Below, piece by piece: positions 11,836 to 23,900 of a DNA stretch of 64,000 bases. The stretch's first letter is position 1. Each line of letters opens with the position of its first letter. The notes beneath the pieces are model-generated. The model made no database searches. It had not been told where the DNA came from and saw nothing but the letters and a program-made list of their open reading frames with translations. Both the position numbers and the translations under genes were made by a program. This DNA comes from Calliopum simillimum (lineage: Eukaryota; Arthropoda; Insecta; Diptera; Lauxaniidae): contig OX638371.1 of assembly GCA_951812925.1 (NCBI GenBank), forward strand, positions 78,377,697 through 78,441,696, in the 5' to 3' direction.

Positions 11836-12146
11836 TTACATGTAATCGGTCGAGTAATCTAAAAAATTGTTTGCATCGATTACTTTCTGGGTTACATAAG
11901 GCATTATTTTAACACATGCATGTCACTGGGCGTAATCGATTACCTCAACAAAACACTCGCTTACGTGTAATCGATCGAGTAATCGAAAAAGTTATTTGTA
12001 TCGATTACTTTCTGGATTACAAAGGCATTATTTTAGCACATGCATTTCATTGTGCGGAATCAATTACTCTAACAAAACATTCGGTTACATGTAATCTAAT
12101 GAGTAATCGAAAAAATTATTTGTGTCGATTACTTTCTGGGTTGCTT
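11836..12146. repeat. Minisatellite of ~125-bp units rich in TAATCGATTAC
   Basis: About two and a half units. TGTAATC starts recur at about 11841, 11966 and 12090, and each unit has ATCGATTACTTTCTGG and CATTATTTTAAcACATGCAT. Several ATCGATTA / TAATCGAT palindromes per unit. No coding capacity beyond chance frames. Confidence 0.7.
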
Positions 12147-12149
12147 TTC

Positions 12150-13725
12150 GTTATATAAGTACTGAATCAATGTAGTAGGACGTTATAGATATATAGGGTT
12201 CTGTTTTGGGCCAAAAGTTCATTAAGGAAAACATTATCTGAAATATTATCGTTTTACTATTTATTTCTTATGAACGAATATTAAAATCAAAATGACATAA
12301 AAATCAAAAAATCTTAAGTAAAAAACTTTCGAAATGATTTATGTTCTCACATTACCCATTGCATTACATGTAATTGAAAAAGTATTTCATTATTTATTGC
12401 ATTACATGTAATATTTAAAATGTTTTAACATTCAAGTAATGCGTTAGGTAATCAATTATCGTATAAGAGGCTACAAATTTATTCAAAAGTTTTGTTGGGT
12501 ACTTTCAATCATAAAATCATCTTTTAATTCGGAATTTATCGATTCGGTTTATCACGTATAGTTTTTGAGATATCCGAACCTTAAAGTTCAAAATTCACGA
12601 TATTTGAGATTAAATAGAACTCCTTATGATCAGTGAGTTATTTTCCAAAGAAATATATAATTAAAGAAACACACTTTTGGCGCGAAAGTAGAGAGGCATT
12701 GAGAAGAACTTTGGCAAACTACAAAGAAATGGTGCTGAGTAAGCACTAAAAGTTACCGTTACTAAACAGCCAAATAATAACCATATTAATTTTTCAGTCA
12801 TTACGCATAATATGCTCAAATAAATTGATGGAAATATTATATATAACGTTATATTTTTTCAAAATATGTACAATATGATTTGCAGTCAAACCTGAAAAAA
12901 GGTATATTGTCTTTTAATCAATAATCAAATTGTTTAAGAGTTTGCAATGTGAGAGGTTGGAGCACAAAATGAACAGAAAAACATAAAATAAGTCAAAGCC
13001 ATTTTTAAGAATAAGAAAAGTGTTTTTTTTAAGTTTATGAATGCGCTTTTTCAAACAATTTTATTTTAAAATTTTTTTGTGTTTTTTTTTCTTGTATTTT
13101 TGTATTTTTTTGAATAATTTTATATGTTAGAGATAGTATAACCTATGCATTTTATGATTGCCACACCAAAAGAAGACAATTATAAATTAAATTTAAGCAG
13201 CTAACAAAATAACGAAAATAAAATATAATTTATTAATTTAAAACAGGATTTTTCATACCATCAGTATATTTTTTATTATTAATTTAAATAATTTAATTAT
13301 ATTTTATTAAAAATAAGTAAAAACATTTATTATTATGGACTATGAAAATAGAAACAAAAAAAACAAAAAAAAAAAAAATAATTAGTTGAATAAAATAATT
13401 ACAAATTAATTGACTGTTTTAATTGTTGTTTGGAATTAAAATTTTTTTTTACTTTTTCAATAAACTGGAAAATGTTTTGGTTTTTTATGCTTGAAAAGAT
13501 TTAAATTTTAAATTTTGTAAGTTTTTTGTAAAATTTTCTTCCCCATTCGAAAGCAATTTGTCCGAATATGAAAGATAATGCATTAAATTCTGTACATAGA
13601 GTTAACCAAAGTTGCTACCAGCGAAGAGTATAAAGTTATTCAATAAGGTCGATGTGACAAAACCAATCTTTTTGAATTTATAAGAAGTATACGCTTCCCA
13701 TTGTAATTAACATTTATATTCTAAC
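12150..13725. other. No gene seen
   Basis: AT-rich sequence with (A/T)n runs. 12535-12605 resembles a dispersed string also found at 29610, 34385 and 41660 (ATCACGTATrGTTTTyGAGATAT). Nothing else is recognised. Confidence 0.6.
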
Positions 13726-13727
13726 AG

Positions 13728-14422
13728 AAACCAAAGCAAAATTACATCGTTGATAGTTTGGGAGTGCCTTCAATTAATAATCAGACTTGCCTCCCGAAAT
13801 ATGGTTCACCTCATTCAGGTACCTGGATATAGTGAAATTGAGAGTAATGAATATGCAGATAAGCTCGCTAGAAAAGGAACATCAACACAACTTGCTGGAC
13901 CTATTCCATTCTGCGATCCACTCCTTGGAGTTGTATAAAATTTAACTTAAACTGTTGGCTGGAGAGCAAAGTTCAAGAAAGCTGGGACAACACCATAGAC
14001 AACAGACAAGCAAAATAATTTATTCCAAGAGTTTCTAAACCAAGGACAAAACATTTACTTATCCTAAACAGGAAAAGTATATTGACTGTTACAAGATTTC
14101 TCTCGAGACACTGCACAGTTAGAAAAGAACTCTCCAACATGGAATTAGTCCAGGATGAGTTTTATTGATTCTGTAATATAGAAGAGAAAAAAGCTTAGAA
14201 AAGAACTCTCCAACATGGAATTAGTCCAGGATGAGTTTTATTGATACTGTAATAAAGAAGAGGAAAAAGCTGAGCATATACTATCTCACAATGACAGTCT
14301 AGCAAGACACAGTCTTTGTTACTTTTCTATCGCGCACTCTTCTACTTTTGAGATGGCCGCTTTACCTCCACCTGACATACTGACATTCATTAATGCCATG
14401 TGCCTATCGACTGATTTTTAAT
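13728..14422 (+). pseudogene. LINE fragment: RNase H end and 3' region
   Basis: 13750-13935 encodes VHLIQVPGYSEIESNEYADK then LARKGTS, the last RNase H motif (His..Gly..E..NE.AD.LAR). Beyond a stop at about 13936, the reading continues in broken frames with AEHILS-like residues near 14270. It could be the complementary part of the same LINE family seen at 8.4-9.2 kb. Contains an internal 79-bp tandem duplication (about 14119-14276). Confidence 0.6.
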
Positions 14423-14454
14423 AAAGTCTTACCAGGATTAGCACAATAGGCGGA

Positions 14455-14998
14455 AAAAACTAAGCCGTAAAAATTCATTGAAAATCCCAGTATTTTTTAC
14501 AGATTTTTTCCGCAAGGAAAACCAGTATTTTTCACTGATTACACACAGTAAATTGTTTTAAAAATATAAAAATATAAAAAAAAAATGTATGCTGATGGTG
14601 TCGAACTTAAGACCTTTGTGTTTCTAGGTGACGCTTTAACCACTGAGCTACTGTAGCACTTTAATTTTTATAGCTTATTGTTTAATTTAAATTAATTTTC
14701 AATAAAATTTTTTACAATCACAATCAGTAATAATTGAAATGTATTCTAAGCAAATATTGCAGAGCTCACTGGTATTTTTTCATGCGACAAGTTTTCACTT
14801 CTCCATTCAATATTTTTCACTGTTTATCTCTGTACTTTTTGAAGTTTAAACCGTGACTTTTCCTTTCGTGCCATTACTTTTTCATGAGAATTCAGTCAAG
14901 TAATTGAATTACTGGAACAATCCGTAATTTTTCATGAGATGATTATCACTTTGTGCTATTTGAAAATCAATTTTTGCGGAACATTTTTTGCGTGTAGG
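14455..14998 (-). mobile_element. TIR element with tRNA-like core, second (uninterrupted) copy
   Basis: About 545 bp, minus orientation. It matches 5398-6838 without the 870-bp insertion. Inverted ends are CGGAAAAAACTAAGCCG at 14451 and TTTTTTGCGTG near 14995, with TAGG on both outer sides as a possible target duplication. The tRNA-like core is at 14595-14657: perfect A box (complement of CCACTGAGCTA at 14640-14650) and a B-like AAGTTCGACAC. Confidence 0.65.
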
Positions 14999-15494
14999 CC
15001 GTGGTGAATTTTGGCAACTGAATCTCAACCTTTTTCTTGTTCTAATTCTTATTTTGCCCTTAAATCTCACCCCAAAAAATTAAGTCTCAAGTTTTTTTTG
15101 TCACGATCTATATTATCTAAATATTTATATTGATGTAAAATTTTATTGGGAGTTCGTCGTCAATTTAGAGAAAAATAAGATAAAATATCGGAAGAATTTT
15201 GCGAATTTTAGATTTTAAAAAAATTTCTTTTGACAAATGTTTTTTTAAACTAAATACAAACAAAAAAAAAAAAAAAAAATTGAAGACTTTCTGTTGGAAA
15301 AACAAATAAATAACTTTAGGGGTAAGACTTAAGTTCGAACAAATCCATACTACTTGTCGAGAAGTGTTTTAACTGTACATTATAAATGTATCTTACAGCC
15401 TTAACCAAGTTATAACAAGTTTTTGCTGCTAAGCTTCGGTGATGGCAACTGTCATCTGATACATGCTTGTTTGGAAGCAAAATTCGATGACTAG

Positions 15495-15635
15495 CCCATT
15501 AATGCCTAACGGGAACCACGATAGATAAAAGGCTGAAATTTTTAGGAGATATCAACCTAGGCTCAAACTATATTATTGAAAAAAAATGTTTCTAAGCAAA
15601 ATGGTTGGCGTATGGCACCGCTGGGCAATAATGGG
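15495..15635. mobile_element. Short MITE (CCCATTAATGCCyAaCGGG ends)
   Basis: 141 bp. The start CCCATTAATGCCTAACGG pairs imperfectly with CCGCTGGGCAATAATGGG at the end. It shares its left and right ends with the element nested at 5552-6424. Confidence 0.6.
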
Positions 15636-15639
15636 TTAG

Positions 15640-17257
15640 ACCGGTGATTGCAGCGGGACAAAATAGGTATGCCAGCGAGATTTTTGTTATTATCTTTTAT
15701 GTACTCAATAGCTTTTTGTTTAGCATGTACCTATACAAAGGATATTCATCAAGAGAATTGAATTTGATTTTTGTTTTATTGTTTAAATCTTTTCAAATAA
15801 ATCATAATGATATATGTATAATGGTATGCACATATGCAAAAACTAAATATATGTAATATGATAACAAAACAGATTTATTTTTCATAGTCATAATATGCTT
15901 TAACAATAAAAAAAAGCAACAATTAATAGATAGCAGGAGAAGAAGAAAAAAATTTAACATTAGAAAGAATTAAAAAGAAAATACTTAAAATTATAATAAA
16001 ACGATGTAAACGATTTTGCATAAAACTAAACTAAAAAAAAAAAACTATTTTTAATAAAATATGTCCCCCGTTTACATTCACTTTTGTTTGTTTTTTTTTA
16101 TTTTAAAACTTTTTTTAAATTATTATTGTTTTTTTTTTACACATAAAATGTATTTTAAACGTTTTTGTGTTTCAGTTTGTTTTTTCATTTAACTACTCAA
16201 AGGTACTAAAACTGCAGCTACACGGCGCGGCTGTGCTACATAATAACAGCTTTAAAGCTTTGCATTAAGCTTTTTATCCTTACTTTATTGTTTAAATGAA
16301 TTTTTGCTGATTTTACAAAAACTTTAAGGTTTTGCAAAATTTTCACTAGCTAATTTTTTTCAGTTTTTTCTTAATAAATTTTGCATAATTCTACTGATTT
16401 TTTATAATTTTTTTTTTTTGGTTTTTTTGTTTGTTTTGTAATTATAGCATAGCTTTTTTGTAGAAGTTTTGTTGTATAAGGAAATATCTTTCATGTTACA
16501 ATGATTTATTTTTTTTTTGCAGTGTTATTTTTTCTGTTTTTTCTGTTATTTCTGTTTTTATTTTTTTTTCTAACAAAGAAAAAAAAAGTATTCTATTGCA
16601 TAAACTCTTCGCTTAAAATAAATTGTTTTTAACAATTTCTCACATACATGCATACGTATAATATACATATGTTTTAGTTATATGACGTTTTATAAAATAA
16701 TTAAAAATAAAATTTGATTTAATTTTTTTTTTATAGTGTGTTTTGCAATTACATTTTTACTATTTTTTTCTTTTTTAATAATTAACAACTTTTTCTCATA
16801 AATAAACGTTTAATAATTAACAACATACTTTTGTTAATTAAAATTATTTTCTTTTTTTTTTTTTAGTTGATATTACAATAAAAGTTTTCTTTGCTCTTCT
16901 TGGAAGAAAACTTTAATGCTATTTAATGTTACTTTATATGTATTTTTGTTTAAATTATATATTAAAATCAACCTAATTTATGTATTTAATTCATTAAAGG
17001 CGAATTATTTTTTAAGTTTTTTTCTTTTTTAAATAAAATTTTTAATTTCTTTGTATTTTCTGTTTTTTTTTTTAAATTAATTTAAATTAAATTTCTATAT
17101 ATATTTAATTATATATTAATATATATATATATATATAAATATTTTTATTTGTATTTTAATATATATATTAATTTTTTAATGTAGATCTGTGTGTTTGTAT
17201 GTGTGTTTTATTTTTTTAAGGATTGCGGGTGTAGGTATTTTGTTTAGGGGCCCATTA
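15640..17257 (-). other. AT-rich downstream region, probable Pdp1 3' UTR
   Basis: Directly downstream of the Pdp1 stop there is about 1.2-1.6 kb of T/A-rich sequence with long T runs (on the + strand), (TA)n near 17095-17165 and several AATAAA-like strings. No open frame of note and no recognisable repeat lies between about 15900 and 17257. Drosophila Pdp1 has a long 3' UTR, so this is the likely equivalent. The poly(A) site cannot be fixed from the sequence. Confidence 0.45.
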
Positions 17258-17344
17258 TTACACGTCTTGAAATTTGGAGAGACGCGCACGCAAGTCCATG
17301 TTTTCCTGTTTCAGCTGCTCGACTTCTTGATGCAGCGTCGCATT
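17258..17344 (-). CDS. Pdp1: Pdp1 last coding exon: leucine zipper end and stop
   Basis: 87-nt exon from acceptor TCAAAG|AATGCG to stop TAA at 17260-17258. It encodes [20 protein letters not shown] followed by RLSKFQDV. Heptad leucines (L4, L11, L18, then L22) continue the zipper started in exon 4. Phase 0 entry fits the donor of exon 4. The short carboxy end after the zipper is typical of insect Pdp1. Confidence 0.96.
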   Translation of the reverse strand, partial: NATLHQEVEQLKQENMDLRARLSKFQDV

Positions 17345-20300
17345 CTTTGAAAAAAAAGACAAATATTTGATTAGTTTTTTAATCTAAGAGTTTACTTGAT
17401 AATATATAATATATATATAGGAAATAATGCCTTTAAATCACCAACAACTTTCATTTGCGTAGGCCCCAGGCTGACACAAAAAACTGACGGTATCAAAATG
17501 TTCTGTGCGCTATACAGGATCCAAATTAATGTTTTTGCAATACTATTTAAACTTTCAAAACTGTTCCATGCTTGATTTCATGTTAACCTTTCAGAACATA
17601 TTAACCCATTATATCCCGTTTTTATGGGTCTTTTTGACCCCTTTATCCAAAAACTTGTCTTTAATGGGTTAAAACATTCCACAAATATATTCTATGAAAA
17701 ATTTCACTAAGGTTCACTGAAAAAAAAAAATAAATACCGTTCGGACGGTGGCAGCCCTGTAAGATAGCGCACGCGCACCAACGACATCATTATACAACTC
17801 AAAAACTCATAACTTGAGGGCTGGAAAATAATTGTAAAAAATTAACTTTTAAATAAAAATATTTAAAAAAAAAAAATGAAAAAGGTGCTCTAAGTCCAAA
17901 AATGGCTTTGAAAAAAGAAAAAGGTAGTTTCGACCAAAAATAATTTTTTTTTTTAAGTGTAATTATTTTTTTTCAAAAGCTCGTACTTTTCTACAAAAAC
18001 CCTGAAAATTTCATTATAATCGGTTAAAAAGGCGAGAAGCTATAAATTTTCAAATATGGGAGTATCCAAAGGTTGGATCGAACTTCGAGTGGCCGCCATC
18101 TTGGAAATTTTCGGAATTTAGGAAAACTATTTTACTACAGCAATATGTGTGTCAAATACTAACTTTTTCATATAAATCGGAGATGTCAAGTCGAATTTTG
18201 GTCGATAACACAAAGAAAGACTCATATTTATTTTCAGTCAGTTCGTTTATTCCACGTTTTTACCCGAAAAGCTTTCTTTTATATACGGTTTATGCGTTTA
18301 CTCTAAGTTTTTGCAAGGTTGTACCCAAAAAGCTCTCGTTTATGTAAGTTTTATGCTTAAAATTGAGCTTTTCGGGTAAAACCTTGCAAAAACTTGGAGT
18401 AAACGAACACCCTGATTGTGTTTAACAAAAACACCTATCAAAATGTTGAGGGGATTGGAATGGGGGCATAGCACCCACTTACAGAACTCTTGGAATGTAC
18501 TAACAAAAATGTTATAAACAAATATTTTTACGCATTATTTTTAAGTTCTAAGCATTTCTTGTTTGCTGTGACCTCTAGTGAAATTTTACGTAAAATATTT
18601 TTTTGAAATACTTTAACCTATTATAGCCTAGTTTTTCGAAAAAGGGACCAAAAGAACCCATTAAAAACCAAAAAGAATGTGGTCTAAAAAAATGTTCCTT
18701 CTGTGGTTCCTTATTCTCTTCTGCAATATGTCCTTTCTGTTATTTGATCCAAAGTGAGCTGATATTTTCACTCTCACCGACCCCAAAGAGCCCTCAAGAA
18801 AAAATATTCTCTGACTGCGCCTACAATTCCCTTCCCTATTCCTTTCTGCAATATGCTCATCCCCTGATTTGCTGCATAGATTGCTGATATTTTCACGCTC
18901 ACCGACTCCAAAGAGCACTCACGAAAGGATAATGTTATACGACCCTTAGTACTTTTCTCCTTTCAAAATTTTCTTTTCACGTATTAACCCCCCTACCATC
19001 ATCGCGTATGAAGACATCTACACAAAATGGGAGTTATCGTGAATAAATATTCCTTGGGAATTTTCTCAAACTGCCGTGCATTCTTTATTGCAGTTTAAGA
19101 AAACTCCACGGGAATCTTGATTCACGATAACTCCCAATTATGAAATATGTATGTGTTCATTAATTGGTACATATTTTTTGTGTTAGTTTAAACATAACTC
19201 ACTTCTTTTTCCAGATATCGTGCACGCATTGCTATTTGATTTTCCTTCTGACGTCGTGCATCCCTTGAACGCTTCGCTGCAATGTTGTTCTTTCGTCGGC
19301 GTGCCCAGTATTTGTCATCCTTGAGCTCATCTGGAACAAATTGTTTGCGTGATTTTTTGATCATCGGTTGCGGTTTCAGCTCTTCATCGGAAAAAGCTCG
19401 GGTGCGTGGATCAAAATCACGCCCCGATGAGGCAAATGAAAACGCTGCAATATCAAATACTAAATGTTAACAATGTTTCACAAATTTTGTTCCAGAGGGG
19501 CATATGGGGCTACAACTCAAAAATGGTAGTCCAAATCCGTAAAAAAAAATCAATATAACCATAAAAAAAAAATAGTAAAAATAACAACAACAATGACAAG
19601 AAGAAAAAGAAAAAAAATAGCCAACAACAATTACTTAGCAAGATTTTTTTTTTTTTTTATAAAATCAGAAAGAAAATATTTTTGTAAATTTTTTAATTTT
19701 TTAATTGGCAAAATATTGCTTGCAAGGAGTTTTTTTTTAACTTTATTATCTCGCACATGAAAATGGAATGGAACGTTACAATGTTTCTCCCCATAAATAG
19801 AAATGTCGAAAATATCAAACATTTTTCTCTTTTCTCTTCAAAATTTAATTATTTTTTTTTTGCGATTTATTTTTAACATTTAGCATTTGATAGCAATGAT
19901 CCTATTTTATATATATATGTATATATTTTTTTTTAATTAAGATTAAAACTAATAGTGAATAAATTTAAATATATTATTACGTTAAACTTAAAATACTTTA
20001 TATAATATTGATATTTTGTACTTCTAATCAATGAAATATTTTATCCAAATAGTTTGATCAAATAGATAATTTTTGCTAAGTATATCCACAACGATAATGT
20101 TAATTTTGAAAAGAATAAAAATGAGATATACTACCCAACCACAACTAAGTTAAAGAAAATCAGCTTAAAATATGGTTAAATAAATTTTAAATAAAAATAA
20201 AATTATTCGCTATAAATACTTGAATGTTACCCTGGTAATCTTACTTCAAGAGTTATCTTAGCAGTCATATAAAAAACATTTGAATTTTCCTGGCACACTT

Positions 20301-20946
20301 TGCTTTAGAGCAGTGATAACTAAAATCAATCAGTCTGTTCCTTTACTCCAAGTTTTTACCCGAAAAGCTCTAGTTAACGTACGTTTTATGCATATACGAG
20401 AGCTATTCGGGTAAAAACTTGCCATATTGTTATGTGTCCCCGGGTTATCATACCCAAAGCGGCTTGCTCCGGCTAGCTTACGGATTAGGGAGGAGTTCTT
20501 AAACCGCCGCGATGGGTCGAGAGAATAACAATAAATTCCAATTCCTTACAGAAATGGAATTTTAAAAGAAAAAAAAAAAAAAAAAATTAACAAAAATAAA
20601 ATCTAAAAAAACTTAACCAAAAAAGAAAAACTCCTCAAAACCGGCCCATACAAAAGAGGGAAAGATACGATTTCTCCGTGTGCACCCACCCAACCTAAGA
20701 ATTGGCAACACTAATGTCAATAGCTAAAATTTGGCAACACCATAATAAAGTTTGGCATTTTTTAGCATAAACGTACTCACAACGTTTTGATGTACAAGTG
20801 CTATTTTTATACCCTACACCCAGGGTATATCCACTTTGTCCTTCCGTTTGTAACGCAGAGAAGGAGGCGTGGCAGATATAGAAAAGTATATATATTCTTG
20901 ATCAGCGTCACCTCCTGAGTTGATATAGCCATGTCCGTCTGTCTGT

Positions 20947-20977
<31 letters not shown>

Positions 20978-23900
20978 TACGTTCAAATATTTTTTACGGC
21001 AAAACTAACCATGATAATTCAATGAAATTTGGTGCGTTGGCTTTGTCGTAAAAGTTAGCTCGTGGGATTGAAAATGAGCGAAATTGGTCAACGGACACCC
21101 CTACCGCCCATACAAAAAATATATTCAAAATGCAACTTTAGGAGTATTTTTCACAACAATTCAACCAAAATACAATTAAATACTACGAATTATTAGCGCA
21201 AGCTCTCAACAAAAACTGGGTGAAATCGGACAAGAGGGCGTGGCACCTCCCATATAAGCAAAAGATTCAAAACGCTATACTGAAAGAGTTTTTTTGGGAT
21301 AATCCAACTAAATTTCACTCTAATACTGAAGACTATAAATGCACGCTTTGATCTAAAACAAGACGAACTCGGACAAGAGGGCGTGGCACCACCCTTATAA
21401 ACAAAAGCTTCAAAACGCTATACTGAAAACGTTTTTTGAGATAATTGAACTAAATTTTACTCAGACAATAAGAACTATAAATGAAAGCTCTGAGCAAAAA
21501 CTGGGTGAACTCGGACAAAAAGGCGTGGCACCTCCCATATAAGCAACATTTGCGAAATACTGCAGTGTAGGGTATTTAATGTTTGGCCAGGCCAAATGTT
21601 ACACCCTTACTAGTTTTTCTTTACAGTGAATTAAGAAAATCAATTTTGCAAAAAAATGCAAGTTTCAAGAGAAGGTTTTCGTTCTATTATTTTTCACAAC
21701 TTTCAACGTGGATTATCTCAACAATAATGTGTCGATGAACTCAGTTCTTTGTATGGCGTTAAAGCACCATCAAAAACCACTGGTATAGTGAATTCAATCG
21801 GTCGCCGACGAATTCCGTGAAGGTCGTCCAAAATCGGTTGTTGTTGTACCTCAAAACATTGATGCAGTGCATGAACTGATAATGTAAGATCGTCAGGTGA
21901 CATATTATGAGATAGAAGCATCCTTGCACATTAGTTTCACTTCAATACATTCGATTTTGCATGAACACTTTGTTTACCCCATAATTTATCAATCGCTTAA
22001 ATTATAAATTGAAAATTGATTTTCTTAACTCACTGTAAACAAAACAAATAGCACTTGTACATCAAAACGTTGTGAGTACCTTTATGGTAAAAACTGTCAA
22101 ACTTTATTATGATGTTGCCAGATTTTAGCTATTGACATTAGTGTTGCCAGTTCCCGAAACATAAATAGTACCTTACAAATTTAAAAAATGCCTAAAGTCA
22201 TGCAATAAAAAGATTCGCATTATTATGTCTATAATCCGGATTTAAGCTGTCTAGCCTGCAACTCTTTTTGAATTGGTCCACTAAGTACTTATGAATATAC
22301 TTTCTTTTTGGACCAGGCTTATTTTGACTACTCGTACACTTTTGAGAATTCTCACTAAGTTTAAACTCATTGCTTCACAATTAGAGTTGAATGTTTCTTA
22401 AGACATACCGTAAGGTAAGGGTAAGGACAAGAAATGGAAGACTTCCCAAGGAATCTTCAGCAAACATTTTTAATTACTATGAGGTACTTTTTTTGTAGGT
22501 TTTGCTTCTTTACAAATTCCAACTTTGTTGTTTAATTAATTTATATATTACTTGAATAATTTAAAAGTAAAAATAAATTCTATATTAACAACTATATCAA
22601 ATATATACAAATAAAATATATCTATGAATAAATAGGATATTCTAAATACCGCACATTACAAAAGTTTCCATTCCATTTTTTTTTTATCTCTTGTTAATAA
22701 CAAATAATATATGTATGTAATTCAAATGTTATTAAAATATTTTCTTTTAAAAATCTATAACCGAAAAATTAAAATATATTTAGATATCTCTGAATATTTA
22801 AGATTAAAGCAAAAAGAAAAAAACTAAGTAGAATTTTACAGAGCCCTTGAAAAAAAAGTAACTTAATTTTAACTACTTAACATCAAATGATATTTTGATG
22901 GGAAATACTTACTTGATTCGGCTGGCGATGGTGGGTTCAGTGTATCCGGGCTTATGCAGTCCGATGGTGATGGTGAACGTTCACGTTTTGTTGTTATGTG
23001 ACCGAGACCAAGCGACAGACCAGCTGCATGTCCCAGCGAATCGGAACGATGTCCCAAGCCACTTGAGTGCCCCAAATGGGTACCAGGCAGACCATCAGGT
23101 ATATTGTTCTCTGATAAAAATTCATCTAAGTCAGCATACTATTGAAGAAAAAAAGAAGTATTTTATTAATAATAAAAAAAAAAACTTTTCTTATATTCTT
23201 TATTTGCTAAAGTGGTGATCCAAGCAAAATTAAAAAGTTAAACATTCTATTGTAATAAAAATTGGAGAAAATGTATGACAAATATTTAAAAAAATTAAGT
23301 TCTTGATAAAGGGCGAAATATCTCTTTGTTAGTTGGATAACAATTTATCTTAGATAAGAATGTATCCAACGCAAACCAAAGTTTGTATATGTTCCACGCT
23401 AGAGATCTGACCCTGTGAGATGGTGCGAGTTAGCCTGTATGAATGTTCTGCTTCCGAACTAGCTCCAAAAAAACTCCTTGTATTTAAGTTATCTCAATGA
23501 AAGTACTCACAACACTCCAAGCTATTTAGTTGGGAGAACTCGTTCTCATGTATTATCTCTAAACTCATCTCAAACTAGTTTAAGTGACTGACTCACAAAA
23601 ACTCCACACGAATGCAGAAGCTGAAATTCACAAGTACTCTAACCAAATACGGAAAGTAATAGTTGATATGCTTTAAGGTTAGAATTGGACTCACAACTAT
23701 TCCAAGCGATGCAGAGAGAGTCACTCTGCATCTCTTTGAGTCTGTTGATTTATGTTCTCATTAATCGATAGATTGAAAAATTAAGTTGAAGATTTCGATT
23801 CAACTTTTAGAGGAAAGTTTCTAAGTACACCTTAATTTGTTTTGAATTCAAGGTTTCTTCAACCTTAAGATGTTTTCCACTAATCTAGAATTACATTATC

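Larger units (their letters stand above)
17345..19202 (-). other. Pdp1 intron 4 (1.9 kb)
   Basis: Besides the MITE at 19029-19135 it holds a 65-bp inverted element at about 17608-17672 (TTAACCCATTA ... TAATGGGTTAA). It also holds a palindromic ACCCGAAAAGCTyT element at about 18240-18412 that is related to one at 20336-20425. Confidence 0.7.
20700..22174 (+). mobile_element. Mariner (irritans-like) copy, split by a DINE-1 insertion
   Basis: The left terminal region (GGCAACACTAATGTCAATAG at 20703) and right terminal region (its complement at 22127-22150) are long inverted repeats, about 110 bp. The left repeat is interrupted at 20809-21613 by a mini-me/DINE-1 element. Between 21659 and about 21980 lies a broken transposase start. 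The outermost left bases are missing. It lies in Pdp1 intron 3. Confidence 0.8.
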
